From the NCBI GenBank assembly GCA_036518215.1, contig DATDNP010000103.1, positions 1 through 64,000 on the forward strand: DNA of 64,000 bases. Direction: 5' to 3'. The DNA is from CF-39 sp036518215. GTDB taxonomy: Bacteria; Chloroflexota; Limnocylindria; P2-11E. The translations under genes were made by a program, and so were the position numbers. Under the pieces are notes generated by a model, which was not told where the DNA came from, made no database searches, and worked only from the letters and a program-made list of their open reading frames with translations. Positions 16,762 to 26,035 of this stretch are shown here, piece after piece (position 1 is the first letter of the stretch; each line of letters opens with the position of its first letter).

Positions 16762-18321
16762 ATGCGTCTGCAGTTCCTCGGCGCGGCGACCACCGTGACC
16801 GGGTCACAGTTCCTCCTCGAGACGGCGCGGGCGAAGGTGCTCATCGATGCGGGTCTCTTCCAGGGGAATCCGCACGAAGCGATGCGCAACCGCGTTCCGC
16901 TCGCGTACGACCCGAAGGAGCTGTCCGCGCTGCTCCTCACGCACGCGCATCTCGATCACTGCGGCCTCATCCCGCTCATCGTCCACGCCGGGTATCGCGG
17001 ACCGATCTTCGCCACCGCGGGCACGCAGGAGCTCACGAACCTCGTGCTCCTCGATTCGGCGAAGCTGCAGGAGGAATTCTCCGAGCGCCAGGAGCGTTTC
17101 GAGGAGCGGCATCCGGGACAGGCGGCGAAGGAGCAGCACCGCGACGAGGTCGATCTCGCGATCGCGCTCGCCGAGGCGGGCGGCGAAGAGGATTCGGCCG
17201 TCGAGTCGCGCGACCCCGAGGTGTTGCTGCGCGAGCAGCTGCCGTGCATGGAGTGCCACATCAAGGGCCCGCTCTATGTCGAACAGGACGTCATCGACAC
17301 GATGCGGCTCTTCCGGCCGATCACGTATGAGAAGGAGATCGAGGTCGCGCCCGGCGTCTGGGCCACGTTCCGCGACGCCGGTCACATCCTCGGCTCCGCG
17401 ATGATCCGCCTCCGGGTCCGCGACACGGATGGCGCACCCGAGCGCGTCATCGTCTTCTCCGGCGACATCGGAAGGCCGGGCACGCCGATCATCCGCGACC
17501 CGTCGACGATGACGGATGCGGATTACGTCCTCATGGAGTCGACGTACGGCGGCCGCGAGCACGAGCCGTCCGACGAAGCGCTGCGCATCCTGAGCGAGAC
17601 CGTCCAGCTCGTCGCGCAGGCGAAGGGCGTGCTCCTCGTGCCGTCGTTCGCGATCGGCCGCACGCAGGAGATCGTCTTCGAGCTCGACCGCCTCCTCGAG
17701 GAGGGAAAGATCCCGCGTCTCCCGCTCTACCTCGATTCGCCGATGGCATCGAAGGCGACGGATATCTACCGGCGGCATGCCGAGTACTTCGACGACGAGA
17801 CGAAGGCGCTCCTCGCGCGGCGCGACGATCCGCTCGATTACCCCGGCGCGGACGTGACGAACGACGCCGCGGACTCGAAGGCGATCAAGACGAAGCCGCG
17901 GCCGTACATGATCGTCGCGTCGAACGGGATGCTGACGGGTGGTCGCGTCCTCTTCCACCTGCGCGACCTCATCGGCGACCCCGCCGCCACGATCCTCTTC
18001 GTCGGCTACCAGGGCGAGGGGACGCTCGGCGCGCATCTGCAGCAGGGCGCGAAGCAGGTGCGCATCGATGGCGAGATGCGCGACGTGCGTTGCCAGATCC
18101 GCTCGATCAGCGGCTTCTCCGCGCACGCCGACGAATCGGAGCTCCTCGACTGGGCAGGCGGGTTCGTGAAGGGAAAGGCGAAGGGAGCGCCGGGCTACCC
18201 GAAGCGGCTGTTCGTCATCCACGGCGATCCGCCCGCGGAAGCGGCGCTCGTGCCGAAGCTGCAGGCGCTCGGCCTCGATACCTACGTCCCAAAGTGGCGG
18301 GAGGCCGTCGCCCTGGACTGA
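16762..18321 (+). CDS. Beta-CASP metallo-beta-lactamase RNase-like protein
   Basis: The 519-residue protein has the metal-binding motifs THAHLDHCG, GHILGSA and SGDIG, the beta-CASP segment beginning ESTYGGREHE, SNGMLTGGR, and the final FSAHAD. This arrangement is that of CPSF73/Ysh1-like RNA-processing nucleases (exonuclease domain YefM-like COG1236). About 100 residues rich in Glu and Arg (near 100-180) are inserted between the first His cluster and GHILGSA; they include CMECH. It probably acts in RNA maturation or decay. The ATG is 22 bp from the divergent acetyltransferase start. Confidence 0.9.
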   Translation: MRLQFLGAATTVTGSQFLLETARAKVLIDAGLFQGNPHEAMRNRVPLAYDPKELSALLLTHAHLDHCGLIPLIVHAGYRGPIFATAGTQELTNLVLLDSAKLQEEFSERQERFEERHPGQAAKEQHRDEVDLAIALAEAGGEEDSAVESRDPEVLLREQLPCMECHIKGPLYVEQDVIDTMRLFRPITYEKEIEVAPGVWATFRDAGHILGSAMIRLRVRDTDGAPERVIVFSGDIGRPGTPIIRDPSTMTDADYVLMESTYGGREHEPSDEALRILSETVQLVAQAKGVLLVPSFAIGRTQEIVFELDRLLEEGKIPRLPLYLDSPMASKATDIYRRHAEYFDDETKALLARRDDPLDYPGADVTNDAADSKAIKTKPRPYMIVASNGMLTGGRVLFHLRDLIGDPAATILFVGYQGEGTLGAHLQQGAKQVRIDGEMRDVRCQIRSISGFSAHADESELLDWAGGFVKGKAKGAPGYPKRLFVIHGDPPAEAALVPKLQALGLDTYVPKWREAVALD

Positions 18322-18357
18322 CTGGCATACAGGCAGGCGTCGCGCATACTCGCCCGT

Positions 18358-19302
18358 ATGGCAGACAAGCTTCGTCTGGGCCTGTCCCTCTGGCCGCAGG
18401 GCACGACGTGGCCCGAGCTCCGCGACGCGAGCGTGCGCGCGGACGCGCTCGGCTACGACTCGGTGTGGTCGTACGACCACTTCATCGCGCTCGGACCGGA
18501 TGTCGCCCTCCCCGTCCTCGACGGCTGGAGCGTCCTCGCCGCGCTCGCGCCGCTGACGAAGCGCGCCCGGCTGGGCATCCTCGTCACGGGGATCACGCAC
18601 CGCAACCCCGCGATCCTCGCGAAGATGGCGGCGACGCTCGATCAGATCTCGAGCGGACGTGCCATCCTCGGCCTCGGCGCGGCGTGGAACGAAGAGGAGC
18701 ACTGGATGTACGGCATCCCCTTCGGCCGCGACGGCGAACGGCTCGCGCTCCTCGACGAGGCGTGCCGCGTCATCCGCTCGCTGTTCCACGACGAGGTGAC
18801 GACCTTCGAGGGCGCGCACTGCGCCGTGCACGATGCCGTGCTCGAGCCGAAACCTGTCCAGCCGCGGCTGCCGATCCTCGTCGGCGGCGGCGGAGAGCGA
18901 AAGACGCTGCGCATCGTCGCCGAACACGCCGACCTCTGGAACGCGTTCGGGACACCCGAGGTCGTGACGCGCAAGCTCGGGATCCTGCGCGAGCACTGCG
19001 CGGCGGTGGGGCGCGACCCATCGACGATCGCCGTGACGGTGAACGCGGGCGTCATCGTGCGCGACACGGCCGCGGGTGTGCGCGCGCGCCTCGCGGAGAT
19101 CGGCCCGGTCGCGGGCTTTCCGGATTACTCCGCGTCGAACCAGCCGTATGGCACACCCGATCAGGTCGCGGAGCGGCTCGCCGCCTACGCGCGCGCGGGC
19201 GTGTCGCAGGTGATCGCGGTCATGCCCGCGCCGTACGACGGCGAGACGATCGAACGGCTCATCAGCGAGGTCCGCCCGCGCGTCGAGAAGCTGCTCGCGT
19301 AG
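18358..19302 (+). CDS. LLM-class (F420/FMN-dependent) oxidoreductase
   Basis: The 314-residue TIM-barrel protein starts LRLGLSLWPQGTTWPEL and contains YDSVWSYDH, LGILVTGITHRNP, GRAILGLGAAWNEEEH and PILVGGGGERKTLR, standard for luciferase-like monooxygenases of the F420-dependent subgroup. The substrate is unknown. A CATACT box lies 7 nt before ATG 18358, so the message is probably leaderless. It is monocistronic. Confidence 0.9.
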   Translation: MADKLRLGLSLWPQGTTWPELRDASVRADALGYDSVWSYDHFIALGPDVALPVLDGWSVLAALAPLTKRARLGILVTGITHRNPAILAKMAATLDQISSGRAILGLGAAWNEEEHWMYGIPFGRDGERLALLDEACRVIRSLFHDEVTTFEGAHCAVHDAVLEPKPVQPRLPILVGGGGERKTLRIVAEHADLWNAFGTPEVVTRKLGILREHCAAVGRDPSTIAVTVNAGVIVRDTAAGVRARLAEIGPVAGFPDYSASNQPYGTPDQVAERLAAYARAGVSQVIAVMPAPYDGETIERLISEVRPRVEKLLA

Positions 19303-19393
19303 ACGGCGACGAGCCGCGCGGCTCGGCACAACTCGTACGGCGAACACGCAACTCGGATTCGCGCGAACGCCGCGGCGGTGACCATCTCGCTCC

Positions 19394-20515
19394 GTGCGAT
19401 GGCCGATCGCGCTCGCCGTCGTGGTGACCGCGTGTGCGCCTGCCGTGAGCCAGCCGGCGCCGTCAGCGTCGCCGACCGTGTCGCTCGTCGCGGTGCCGAC
19501 GTCGCGTCCGTCACCGTCCGCGTCGCCAACGGTGCCGCCGACACCCACGCCGACACCGCCGCTCGACGCGTCGACGGCCGCGCTCGTCGCGCGACTCGAT
19601 GCGTGGTGCGCGGACATGCCGCGGAACCTCCCAGGTCCGCCGCCCCTCGACGTCCTCGGCGCGCTCGCGGACGGACGGAACGGCAGCGAGGTGGCTCAGG
19701 TCCTCGGCAGAGCGAAGTGTCTCCTCGCCGCGAGCGCGCACGGCAGCGGTGAACGGGACGTCGTCGTCGCCGGCGCCTACACGCGGCTCGGAGCGCTGCT
19801 CTGGATAGACCGCGGGTACTGGCGGATCGCGACCGTCCCGGTCGACTTCGGCTACCTCCGCTTCATCACCGAGCGCATCGTCGCCGGGACACGCGAGCTG
19901 CTGCTCGCGATCGACAGCGGCGGCAGCGGCGGGTTCGGCGGCTACCTCGCGGTCGCCATCGCCGGTCCGAGCGCGACGGTCGTGCTGCACTTCCATCCGG
20001 GCGCAAGCCAGATGGAGATACGCCCCGTCGATGAGACCCATCTTCTTGTCACCGGACGAAAGCTGCCCGAGCGACCGTGGGGCATCGCCGCGAACTGCTG
20101 CCTGCCGGGCGGCCACGAATGGCTGTTCGAGCGCGCCGCGTCCGGCTACGCGCTCGTCGGAGAGCGTCAGGCGCAGGATCCCTCCTACGCGCTCAATGCG
20201 CTCCTTGGCGCGATCGACGCTGGTCGACCAGGCCTTGCCGCCGATGTGACGACAGCCGAGGCACTCATGAAAGCGGCCGCGTTCTTCGGCCCCGGCCGTC
20301 TCTGGTCATACCGCGCGCTCGGCGATGCGAATTCACAAGAGCGAGCCGAGCTGCTTCGCTGGGACCTACTGCCGGCACAGCTGCGGAACACGCTCGCCCC
20401 GGACACGGTCCGGTACAGCGTCGCGCGGTACGAGCCCGCAGGGCCGACCGCGCTCGTGAGCTTCGAGCGGATCGGAGATCGCTGGCTCGCGACCGACGTC
20501 GTCGCAGCGCCCTAG
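19394..20515 (+). CDS. Lipoprotein with Ser/Pro/Thr linker, unknown function
   Basis: The 373-residue protein has a short lipoprotein signal (lipobox VVTAC, Cys about 14), a linker of about 45 residues rich in Pro, Ser and Thr, and an external domain with five cysteines (including CC in AANCCLPGG). The segment SGGSGGFGGYLAVAI suggests a beta-rich fold. The last 70 residues (YSVARYEPAGPTALVSFERI) resemble a small separate domain. I recognise no family. The GTG start is at 19394; the 3' end overlaps the convergent regulator by four bases. Confidence 0.65.
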   Translation: MRWPIALAVVVTACAPAVSQPAPSASPTVSLVAVPTSRPSPSASPTVPPTPTPTPPLDASTAALVARLDAWCADMPRNLPGPPPLDVLGALADGRNGSEVAQVLGRAKCLLAASAHGSGERDVVVAGAYTRLGALLWIDRGYWRIATVPVDFGYLRFITERIVAGTRELLLAIDSGGSGGFGGYLAVAIAGPSATVVLHFHPGASQMEIRPVDETHLLVTGRKLPERPWGIAANCCLPGGHEWLFERAASGYALVGERQAQDPSYALNALLGAIDAGRPGLAADVTTAEALMKAAAFFGPGRLWSYRALGDANSQERAELLRWDLLPAQLRNTLAPDTVRYSVARYEPAGPTALVSFERIGDRWLATDVVAAP

Positions 20516-22032
20516 GGCGCGACGATCCCCGGCCGGCGCGACAGCGCCGCTTCGAGCAGCACCTCGTCGCCACGTTTGTCGACGACGTCGAGCTTCGCGC
20601 GGATGCGGGTCAGATGGACGCGGAGCGTGTTCGGCGAGACCGCGAGACGCTCGGCGAGCGCGTCTCGGTCGAGGCGTTTGCCCTCACGCGAGAGCTGCTC
20701 CATCTCACGCAGGATGCCGATCTCGCGCCAGGTGAGGCCGATCGCGCGCAGCCCGAAGGTCGCCTCGTCGAGCGCGGACGCGCCGGCGCCACCGCCGGTG
20801 TCGTCCTTCGCGCGGCGCTCCGCCGCCTCGGCCCGCGCGCGGATCGCGCGCCCGAGCGCACGCGATTGCTGGTCACGTTCCGCGACGCGTCCGAGCCACG
20901 CGCCGACCTCGGGCAGGTAGTACGCGAACCCCTCGCCACCCCGCGTCCCGATGTCGCGCACGAGCGCGACCGCGCGCGACGCGCCGCCGCCGCGCACGAC
21001 GGATTCGCGCCAGAACGCCGCGTGCACCGCGGCGCCGATGGCCCAGTGGTCCATCCCGCGCGCCTCGAACTCGCGCGTGGTCTGCTCGAGCATGCGGACC
21101 GCCTTCCGCGGATCGCCCCGCTTCCCCGCGACGATCGCGCGCACGAAGTCGCGGAACTGCTCGTCCTCGGGCATGCCCTTCGGCGTGCGCGTGAGGATGA
21201 GATCCGCGACCTCGGTCTCGCCACGCAACAGGGCGATGTGCCCGTGGTCCTCGGCGGCGCCGGTCGCGCTCTGACGCGCGAGGCGCTCGCCCTCGGTGAG
21301 CTCGCCCCGCTCGAGCTTCGCGCGCGCGAGGCACAGGAGCGTGTGCCGCCACACCGACGACCCGTACTGCCGGAGCTCGACCTCGGCCTTCGTGAACGCG
21401 TCGACCGCGCGGTCGAGACGGCCCGCGCACCAGTCCGTGAAGCCGACGGTGTAGGTCGCCCACGCCGCCTCCGACGCGTCGTTCGTCCGCGAGGCGTACC
21501 GCACGGTGAGGTCCGCGGCGGCCTGCGCGCCGACGTAGTCGCCGGAGTGCGACAGAAGATGCGCGAGCTGTCGCTGCACGCGCGTCGTCACGAGATCGCG
21601 ACCGCGGCCACGCGGAGCGCCGGCGAGCGCGTCCTCGGCGCGGCGCGCGTCACGGAGCGCCTCGCGGATCTCGTTCGCCGCGGTGTTCACGATGGAGCTG
21701 CCGAGGTGGAGCTCGGCGAGCACGAGCGGGTCGCCCGCGGCGTCGGCCTCCGCCAGCTTCTTGAAGCGCAGCGAGTCCTCGCGCCGGACGAGGTAGTAGG
21801 AGAGGTGGAGCAGGTCGACCGCGACGCGCGCCCGCAGCAGCGGATCCTTCACGAGCGGCAGGACGGCGTTCAGCTCCGCCCACGCGAGGTCGAACGACTC
21901 GAGGTACTTGAGGCAGCGCGCGCGGAGGACCCGGCGCTCGAGCGTCGGACGCCCGGTCGTGAGCTCGGGAAGCAGGCGCTCGGCATCGCCGCGCGAGAGC
22001 GGCGCGAGGACCTGCTCTCGCTGCGCGTTCAC
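20512..22032 (-). CDS. TPR-repeat transcriptional regulator with C-terminal HTH
   Basis: The 506-residue protein is mostly helical repeats (about 10-380, for example AWATYTVGFTDWCAGRLDRAVDAF) followed by a winged-HTH-like domain of about 70 residues at the end (LTWREIGILREMEQL... RLAVSPNTLRVHLTRIRAKLDV) with the recognition helix pattern of LuxR/CRP-like regulators. It is likely a ligand- or protein-responsive activator like MalT relatives but lacks an ATPase domain. It starts at GTG 22032 just after a TAATAC sequence. Target genes are unknown. Confidence 0.7.
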   Translation of the reverse strand: MNAQREQVLAPLSRGDAERLLPELTTGRPTLERRVLRARCLKYLESFDLAWAELNAVLPLVKDPLLRARVAVDLLHLSYYLVRREDSLRFKKLAEADAAGDPLVLAELHLGSSIVNTAANEIREALRDARRAEDALAGAPRGRGRDLVTTRVQRQLAHLLSHSGDYVGAQAAADLTVRYASRTNDASEAAWATYTVGFTDWCAGRLDRAVDAFTKAEVELRQYGSSVWRHTLLCLARAKLERGELTEGERLARQSATGAAEDHGHIALLRGETEVADLILTRTPKGMPEDEQFRDFVRAIVAGKRGDPRKAVRMLEQTTREFEARGMDHWAIGAAVHAAFWRESVVRGGGASRAVALVRDIGTRGGEGFAYYLPEVGAWLGRVAERDQQSRALGRAIRARAEAAERRAKDDTGGGAGASALDEATFGLRAIGLTWREIGILREMEQLSREGKRLDRDALAERLAVSPNTLRVHLTRIRAKLDVVDKRGDEVLLEAALSRRPGIVAP

Positions 22033-22077
22033 GCTTGTATTACGCCACGACTACGAGTTAGGTTCTCGCGCCGGCTG

Positions 22078-22551
22078 CTACCGGGTCGGCGGGAAGCGGC
22101 TCGCGAGGTCGCCGACGTGTCCGTGCGCGTGCTCGGCGTGATAGGCACCGACGAACGCGCCGTCGACCTCGCCGAGCTCGTCGTGGACGCCGATGCGCTC
22201 CCGGGTCGAAGCGTCCGCGAGCAGGCGCACGATCTCGGCGTGCGACGCCTGGATCCGCTTCGCGAAGGTCATCGCCTCGCCGTTGTTGTTGTGCCGCTCG
22301 GCGTGGATCGCGTCCTGATCGACCGACGCGAGCCGCGGGCGTTCCTCGGTCGCGATGCGGCGGACGCGCTCGGCGAAGATGTCGGCCATGTCGGCGACGT
22401 GGCCGATCACCTCGAGCCCGGTCCACTGGTCGAAGCGCTCGTCGCGAAGCCGCTCGGCCGGGACCGTCCGAACGATGCGCGCGACGGTGGCGCCGTCGTC
22501 CGCGAGCGTGAATGCGGTGTCGTCGTCGTAGTGGCCGCGGCGGGCCGTCAA
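22078..22551 (-). CDS. DinB-family protein
   Basis: The 157-residue four-helix-bundle protein has the three metal-binding histidines expected for DinB/mycothiol-dependent enzymes (GHVADM near 50, and YHAEHAHGH near 137-145). Such proteins bind zinc or nickel; some transfer thiols or act in maleylpyruvate isomerisation, but most have no known substrate. The start is TTG 22551, overlapping the prfA stop (TTGA), so it is coupled to release factor 1, where prmC is more usual. Confidence 0.8.
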   Translation of the reverse strand: MTARRGHYDDDTAFTLADDGATVARIVRTVPAERLRDERFDQWTGLEVIGHVADMADIFAERVRRIATEERPRLASVDQDAIHAERHNNNGEAMTFAKRIQASHAEIVRLLADASTRERIGVHDELGEVDGAFVGAYHAEHAHGHVGDLASRFPPTR

Positions 22552-23654
22552 CTCGCGGCCTCCTCCTCGAGCCGCGCAAGCCGATCAGCTTCGTCCTGCG
22601 TCGCGAGGGCGTCGATCAGGTCGTCGATCTCGCCGTCCATACGGCGGTCGAGGTTCGAGACGTTGTAGCCGAGGCGCTTGTCGGTGATCCGGTCCTGCGG
22701 GAAGTTGTAGGTGCGCATCTTCTCGGCGCGCTCGCCGCGGCCGATCTGCGCGCGCCGCGCGCCGGCCTCTTCGGACTCGCGCCGCTCCTGCTCCGCCGCG
22801 AGGAGGCGCGCGCGGAGCACGGCCATGGCCTTCGCCTTGTTCTTCAGCTGCGACCGCTCGTCCTGGCACGTGACGACGATCCCGGTCGGGAGGTGCGTGA
22901 TCCGGACGGCGGAGTCGGTCGTGTTCACGCCCTGCCCGCCGTGGCCGCCGGCGCGGTACACGTCGATCTTGAGGTCCGCCTCGTCGATGTCGACGTCCAT
23001 CTCTTCGGCCTCGGGGAGCACAGCGACCGTCGCGGTCGAGGTGTGGATGCGGCCCTGCGCCTCGGTCGTCGGCACGCGCTGCACACGATGCACGCCCGAC
23101 TCGAACTTCAGCTTGCTGTACGCGCCACGGCCGGCGACGCGGAAGATGATCTCCTTGAAGCCGCCCTTCTCGGAGTCGCTCTGCGAGAGGATCTCGATCT
23201 TCCAGCGATGCCGTTCGGCGTAGCGCGAGTACATCCGGTAGAGATCCGCCGCGAAGAGCGCGGCCTCCTCGCCGCCCTCGCCGCCGCGGATCTCGACGAT
23301 GACGTTCTTCTCGTCGAGCGGGTCGCGCGGGACGAGGAGCGCGCGGAGCTTCGTCACAAGCCCATCGACCTCGGTCGACGCCGACGCGAGCTCCTCACGC
23401 GCGAGATCGCGCAGATCACCGTCGTCCGAGTCGATGAGCTCCTCGGCCTCGTGGACGCGCGCCTCGGCGCCTCGGAGCGAGCGCATCGTGTCGACGACGG
23501 AGGTGAGGCCCGCGAGCTCCTGACCCACCTCGCGGATGCGATTCGGATCCGAGGTCGTCGCGGGATCGCTCATCGCCTTCGCCAGCTCGTCGTAGCGCTC
23601 TTCGATCTGCGCGAGACGCCGCCGCAGCCCGGGCGTGAGGACGTCTTCCGTCAT
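22548..23654 (-). CDS. prfA: Peptide chain release factor 1
   Basis: The 368-residue factor recognises UAA and UAG and triggers peptide release. The anticodon-like tripeptide is P-T-T in QRVPTTEAQGRIHTS, the RF1 (not RF2) form, and the catalytic GGQ lies in AGGHGGQGVNTTDSAVR near residue 230. The start ATG overlaps the DUF1385 stop (ATGA). Residues 120-130 (RGGEGGEEAALF) are the usual conserved loop. The methyltransferase PrmC that modifies GGQ is not adjacent. Confidence 0.97.
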   Translation of the reverse strand: MTEDVLTPGLRRRLAQIEERYDELAKAMSDPATTSDPNRIREVGQELAGLTSVVDTMRSLRGAEARVHEAEELIDSDDGDLRDLAREELASASTEVDGLVTKLRALLVPRDPLDEKNVIVEIRGGEGGEEAALFAADLYRMYSRYAERHRWKIEILSQSDSEKGGFKEIIFRVAGRGAYSKLKFESGVHRVQRVPTTEAQGRIHTSTATVAVLPEAEEMDVDIDEADLKIDVYRAGGHGGQGVNTTDSAVRITHLPTGIVVTCQDERSQLKNKAKAMAVLRARLLAAEQERRESEEAGARRAQIGRGERAEKMRTYNFPQDRITDKRLGYNVSNLDRRMDGEIDDLIDALATQDEADRLARLEEEAAS

Positions 23655-24553
23655 GCCGCGACCTCTTCGTCGCCCGCGATCGCTTCCTGGAGCGACGCGA
23701 CAGCGACCTCGATCATGCCCGCATCGGGGCGGCGCGTCGTGATGCGCTGCAGGAGCAAGCCCGGCCACACGATCGCGCGGACGAGCGGGTTGCCCTCGTG
23801 AGCCGCGCCGGCCTTGAGGACCTCGTACGAGATCGACGCGACCGGAACGACGAGCGCCAGCCGCACGACGAGATCGACGACGACGTTCACGCGCGGGACG
23901 AACGCGAAGAGCACGATCGCGACGACGACGACGAACAAGAGGAACGCCGTCCCGCAGCGCGGATGCGCGGTGGGATAGGGCTCGATGCGGTCCGGTGTGA
24001 GCGGCGTCCCGTGCTCGTACGCGTGGATCGTCATGTGTTCGGCGCCGTGATACGCGAAGACGCGACGGATGTCCGGCAGGAGCGAGATCACGAAGAGGTA
24101 TGCGAGGAAGAGCGCCATCCGGATGATGCCCTCGCCGACGTTCAGAAGGAGCGTCGAGTGCACCGCTCCGCGCAGCGCCTGCGTCGCGAGATACGGGATC
24201 CCGACGAAGATGACGAGCGCGACGACGAGCGAGAACCCCATGACGAGCGTGTTGTTGCCGCCGCCTCCGCTCCCCTCCTTCTCCTCGTCGTTCAGCTGCA
24301 CGTCGGCGGAGCGCATGAGCATGCGCATCCCGTACGACACGGACTCCCACAGCACGACGAGCCCGCGCACGAAGGGCGCACGTGCGACGCGCGACGTCGC
24401 GAGCGGCGATCGCAGCGTCTCGCGGTAGCGGTAGATGTCGCCGTCGGGCCTGCGGCACGCGAGCGCGATGGTCCGCTTGCCGCGGATCATCACGCCCTCG
24501 ATCACCGCCTGGCCGCCGTACGCCGACGGCGCGACGGGTGTGCGCTCGCTCAT
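23651..24553 (-). CDS. DUF1385 membrane protein
   Basis: The 300-residue protein begins with YGGQAVIEGVMIRG, the hallmark of DUF1385 (YqhQ-like), followed by several membrane helices and FAYHGAEHMTIHAYEHG, EPYPTAHPRCGTAFL and SYEVLKAGAAHEGNP. The many conserved His and Cys suggest a metal-dependent membrane enzyme; the function is unknown. Genes of this family often sit between rpmE/tdk and prfA, as here. Start and stop overlap both neighbours by four bases. Confidence 0.92.
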   Translation of the reverse strand: MSERTPVAPSAYGGQAVIEGVMIRGKRTIALACRRPDGDIYRYRETLRSPLATSRVARAPFVRGLVVLWESVSYGMRMLMRSADVQLNDEEKEGSGGGGNNTLVMGFSLVVALVIFVGIPYLATQALRGAVHSTLLLNVGEGIIRMALFLAYLFVISLLPDIRRVFAYHGAEHMTIHAYEHGTPLTPDRIEPYPTAHPRCGTAFLLFVVVVAIVLFAFVPRVNVVVDLVVRLALVVPVASISYEVLKAGAAHEGNPLVRAIVWPGLLLQRITTRRPDAGMIEVAVASLQEAIAGDEEVAA

Positions 24554-25140
24554 ACCGGCGCCGCCACGCGTCGCGGCACCTCGTGGCAGCCGCGGCAGCG
24601 CGCCTCGTATGCCTCCTTGGCGCCGATGACGATGATCGGGTCGTCGTAGAACGCGGGCACGCCGTTCACGATGCGCTGCGTGCGTGTCGCGGGCTCGCCG
24701 CAGACGACGCAGATCGCCTCGAGCTTGTCGACGCGCTCCGCGAGCGCGAGGAGCACCGGCACCGGCCCGAAGGGCTCGCCGCGGAAGTCGAGGTCGAGCC
24801 CGGCGCAGATGACGCGGCGTCCGCTCCCGACGAGGTCGCGCACGACCTGGACGATGCCCGGATCGAAGAACTGCACCTCGTCGATGCCGACGACGGTCGT
24901 CTCCGGGAAAACCAGCGCGAGGATCTCGTCGCTCGATCGGACCGGCCGCGCCTCGAACGAGTCGCCGTCGTGCGAGCGCACGACCTCGACGCCGTAGCGG
25001 TCGTCGATCGCGGGCTTGAAGACCTGCACCGCACGGCGCGCGATGACCGCGCGCTTGGTGCGACGGATGAGCTCCTCGCTCTTTCCGCTGAACATGCTCC
25101 CGACGATGACCTCCAGACCCGAGTGGCCGGAGGCGCCCAT
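24550..25140 (-). CDS. tdk: Thymidine kinase
   Basis: The 196-residue type II thymidine kinase phosphorylates thymidine for salvage. It shows the P-loop GSMFSGKS (14-21), the catalytic DEVQFF, the lasso region GLDLDFRGEPFGPV and the zinc cysteines (CVVCGEPATRTQR and CRGCHE). It lies between rpmE and DUF1385 in the same operon. It complements thyA at 13.9 kb, giving both de novo and salvage dTMP. Confidence 0.96.
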   Translation of the reverse strand: MGASGHSGLEVIVGSMFSGKSEELIRRTKRAVIARRAVQVFKPAIDDRYGVEVVRSHDGDSFEARPVRSSDEILALVFPETTVVGIDEVQFFDPGIVQVVRDLVGSGRRVICAGLDLDFRGEPFGPVPVLLALAERVDKLEAICVVCGEPATRTQRIVNGVPAFYDDPIIVIGAKEAYEARCRGCHEVPRRVAAPV

Positions 25141-25149
25141 CGGGCGCAG

Positions 25150-25389
25150 CTAACGGCTCTTGGCGGCCTCCGCGGTAGCGGCGGCCGCTTCTGACTTCGC
25201 GTACCGCTTGTTGAAGCGGTCGACGCGGCCCTGGATGTCGAGGATGTGCTGCTTCCCCGTGAAGAACGGGTGGCACTTCGCGCAGACCTCGACGTGCAGC
25301 TCGGGCTTGGTCGAGCCCGTCGTGAACGTGTTGCCGCAGGCGCAGGTGACCTTCGCCTGGACGTACTTGGGGTGGATCTTCTCTCGCAT
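25150..25389 (-). CDS. rpmE: 50S ribosomal protein bL31
   Basis: The 79-residue zinc-binding (C+) form has CxC in CACGNTF and CxxC in CAKCHPFFTGKQ; the last 15 residues are an Ala-rich extension. The start ATG 25389 gives the family N-terminus MREKIHPKY; the longer upstream reading is shadow. It is the third ribosomal gene of the operon. Confidence 0.95.
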   Translation of the reverse strand: MREKIHPKYVQAKVTCACGNTFTTGSTKPELHVEVCAKCHPFFTGKQHILDIQGRVDRFNKRYAKSEAAAATAEAAKSR

Positions 25390-25402
25390 TTCCTTGTGTC
25401 CT

Positions 25403-25660
25403 CTATGCCGTCGGGATGACGTTGACGCGTCGGCGGTCGTCGCGCGCCGGGCCGTATGTGACTTCGCCCGCGACGAGCGCGAAGAGCGTGTGGTCCTTGC
25501 CGACACCGACGTTCTGGCCGGGAAGGACCCGCGTGCCGCGCTGCCGGACGAGGACGGTGCCCGCCTCGACGCGCGCGCCCGCGTATTCCTTCACGCCGAG
25601 ACGCTGCCCGGCGGAATCGCGGCCGTTGCGGGTAGAGCCCGCACCCTTCTTGTGTGCCAT
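25403..25660 (-). CDS. rpmA: 50S ribosomal protein bL27
   Basis: The 85-residue protein starts MAHKKGAGSTRNGRDS, the peptidyl-transferase-reaching N-terminus, without the cleavable extension seen in some Firmicutes. Its ATG shares one base with the rplU stop (TAATG). Confidence 0.97.
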   Translation of the reverse strand: MAHKKGAGSTRNGRDSAGQRLGVKEYAGARVEAGTVLVRQRGTRVLPGQNVGVGKDHTLFALVAGEVTYGPARDDRRRVNVIPTA

Positions 25661-25977
25661 TACCTGAGTCCCTCGATCTTCGTGATGCGGATGGTCGTCG
25701 CGTCCTGGCGATGGCCCTTCATCTTCCGCTGGCGCGTCTTGTTCTTGTAGCGGAGCACGTCGATCTTCGGACCCTTGTCGTGCCCGACGATCTCGGCCTG
25801 CACGCGCGCTCCCTTGAGCGCCGACGGGCCGACCTTGACGGCCTCAGCGTCCGCGGCGAGGAGGACGTCATTGAGCGTGACCGTGTCGCCGGCCTTGCCT
25901 GCCAGCTTGCCGACGGTCACGACCGACCCCTCTTCGATGCGGTATTGCTTCCCGCCACTGCGGACGACTGCGTACAC
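25660..25977 (-). CDS. rplU: 50S ribosomal protein bL21
   Basis: The 105-residue protein begins YAVVRSGGKQYRIEEG and ends KIDVLRYKNKTRQRKMKGHRQ...TTIRITKI, matching the whole bL21 family. The start is GTG 25977 with GGAAGG about 9 nt upstream. It is the first gene of the rplU-rpmA-rpmE-tdk-DUF1385-prfA operon and has a hairpin in its leader. Confidence 0.96.
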   Translation of the reverse strand: MYAVVRSGGKQYRIEEGSVVTVGKLAGKAGDTVTLNDVLLAADAEAVKVGPSALKGARVQAEIVGHDKGPKIDVLRYKNKTRQRKMKGHRQDATTIRITKIEGLR

Positions 25978-25998
25978 GGACTGAGACCTTCCGAACAG

Positions 25999-26027
25999 AA
26001 AAAGTCGTCGCACACCGCCCGTGCGAC
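25999..26027 (-). terminator. Attenuator-like hairpin in the rplU leader
   Basis: On the minus strand a perfect 7-bp stem GTCGCAC/GTGCGAC (26027-26021 and 26013-26007) with a 7-nt loop is followed by GAC and five U residues (26003-25999). It lies only 22 nt before the rplU start. This is an intrinsic-terminator shape inside the leader, which suggests attenuation or autoregulation. Confidence 0.55.
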
Positions 26028-26035
26028 GTACGAAA

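Noticed and set aside
16804..19617. A 937-codon open frame on the minus strand opposite the beta-CASP and LLM genes
   Set aside because: It is an Arg/Asp/Glu/Val-rich mirror of two well-supported genes in a GC-rich sequence, with no recognisable domain.
20077..22668. An 863-codon open frame on the plus strand opposite the TPR regulator and DinB gene
   Set aside because: Its composition is Arg/Ala/Asp-rich low complexity and it runs opposite genes with clear motifs.
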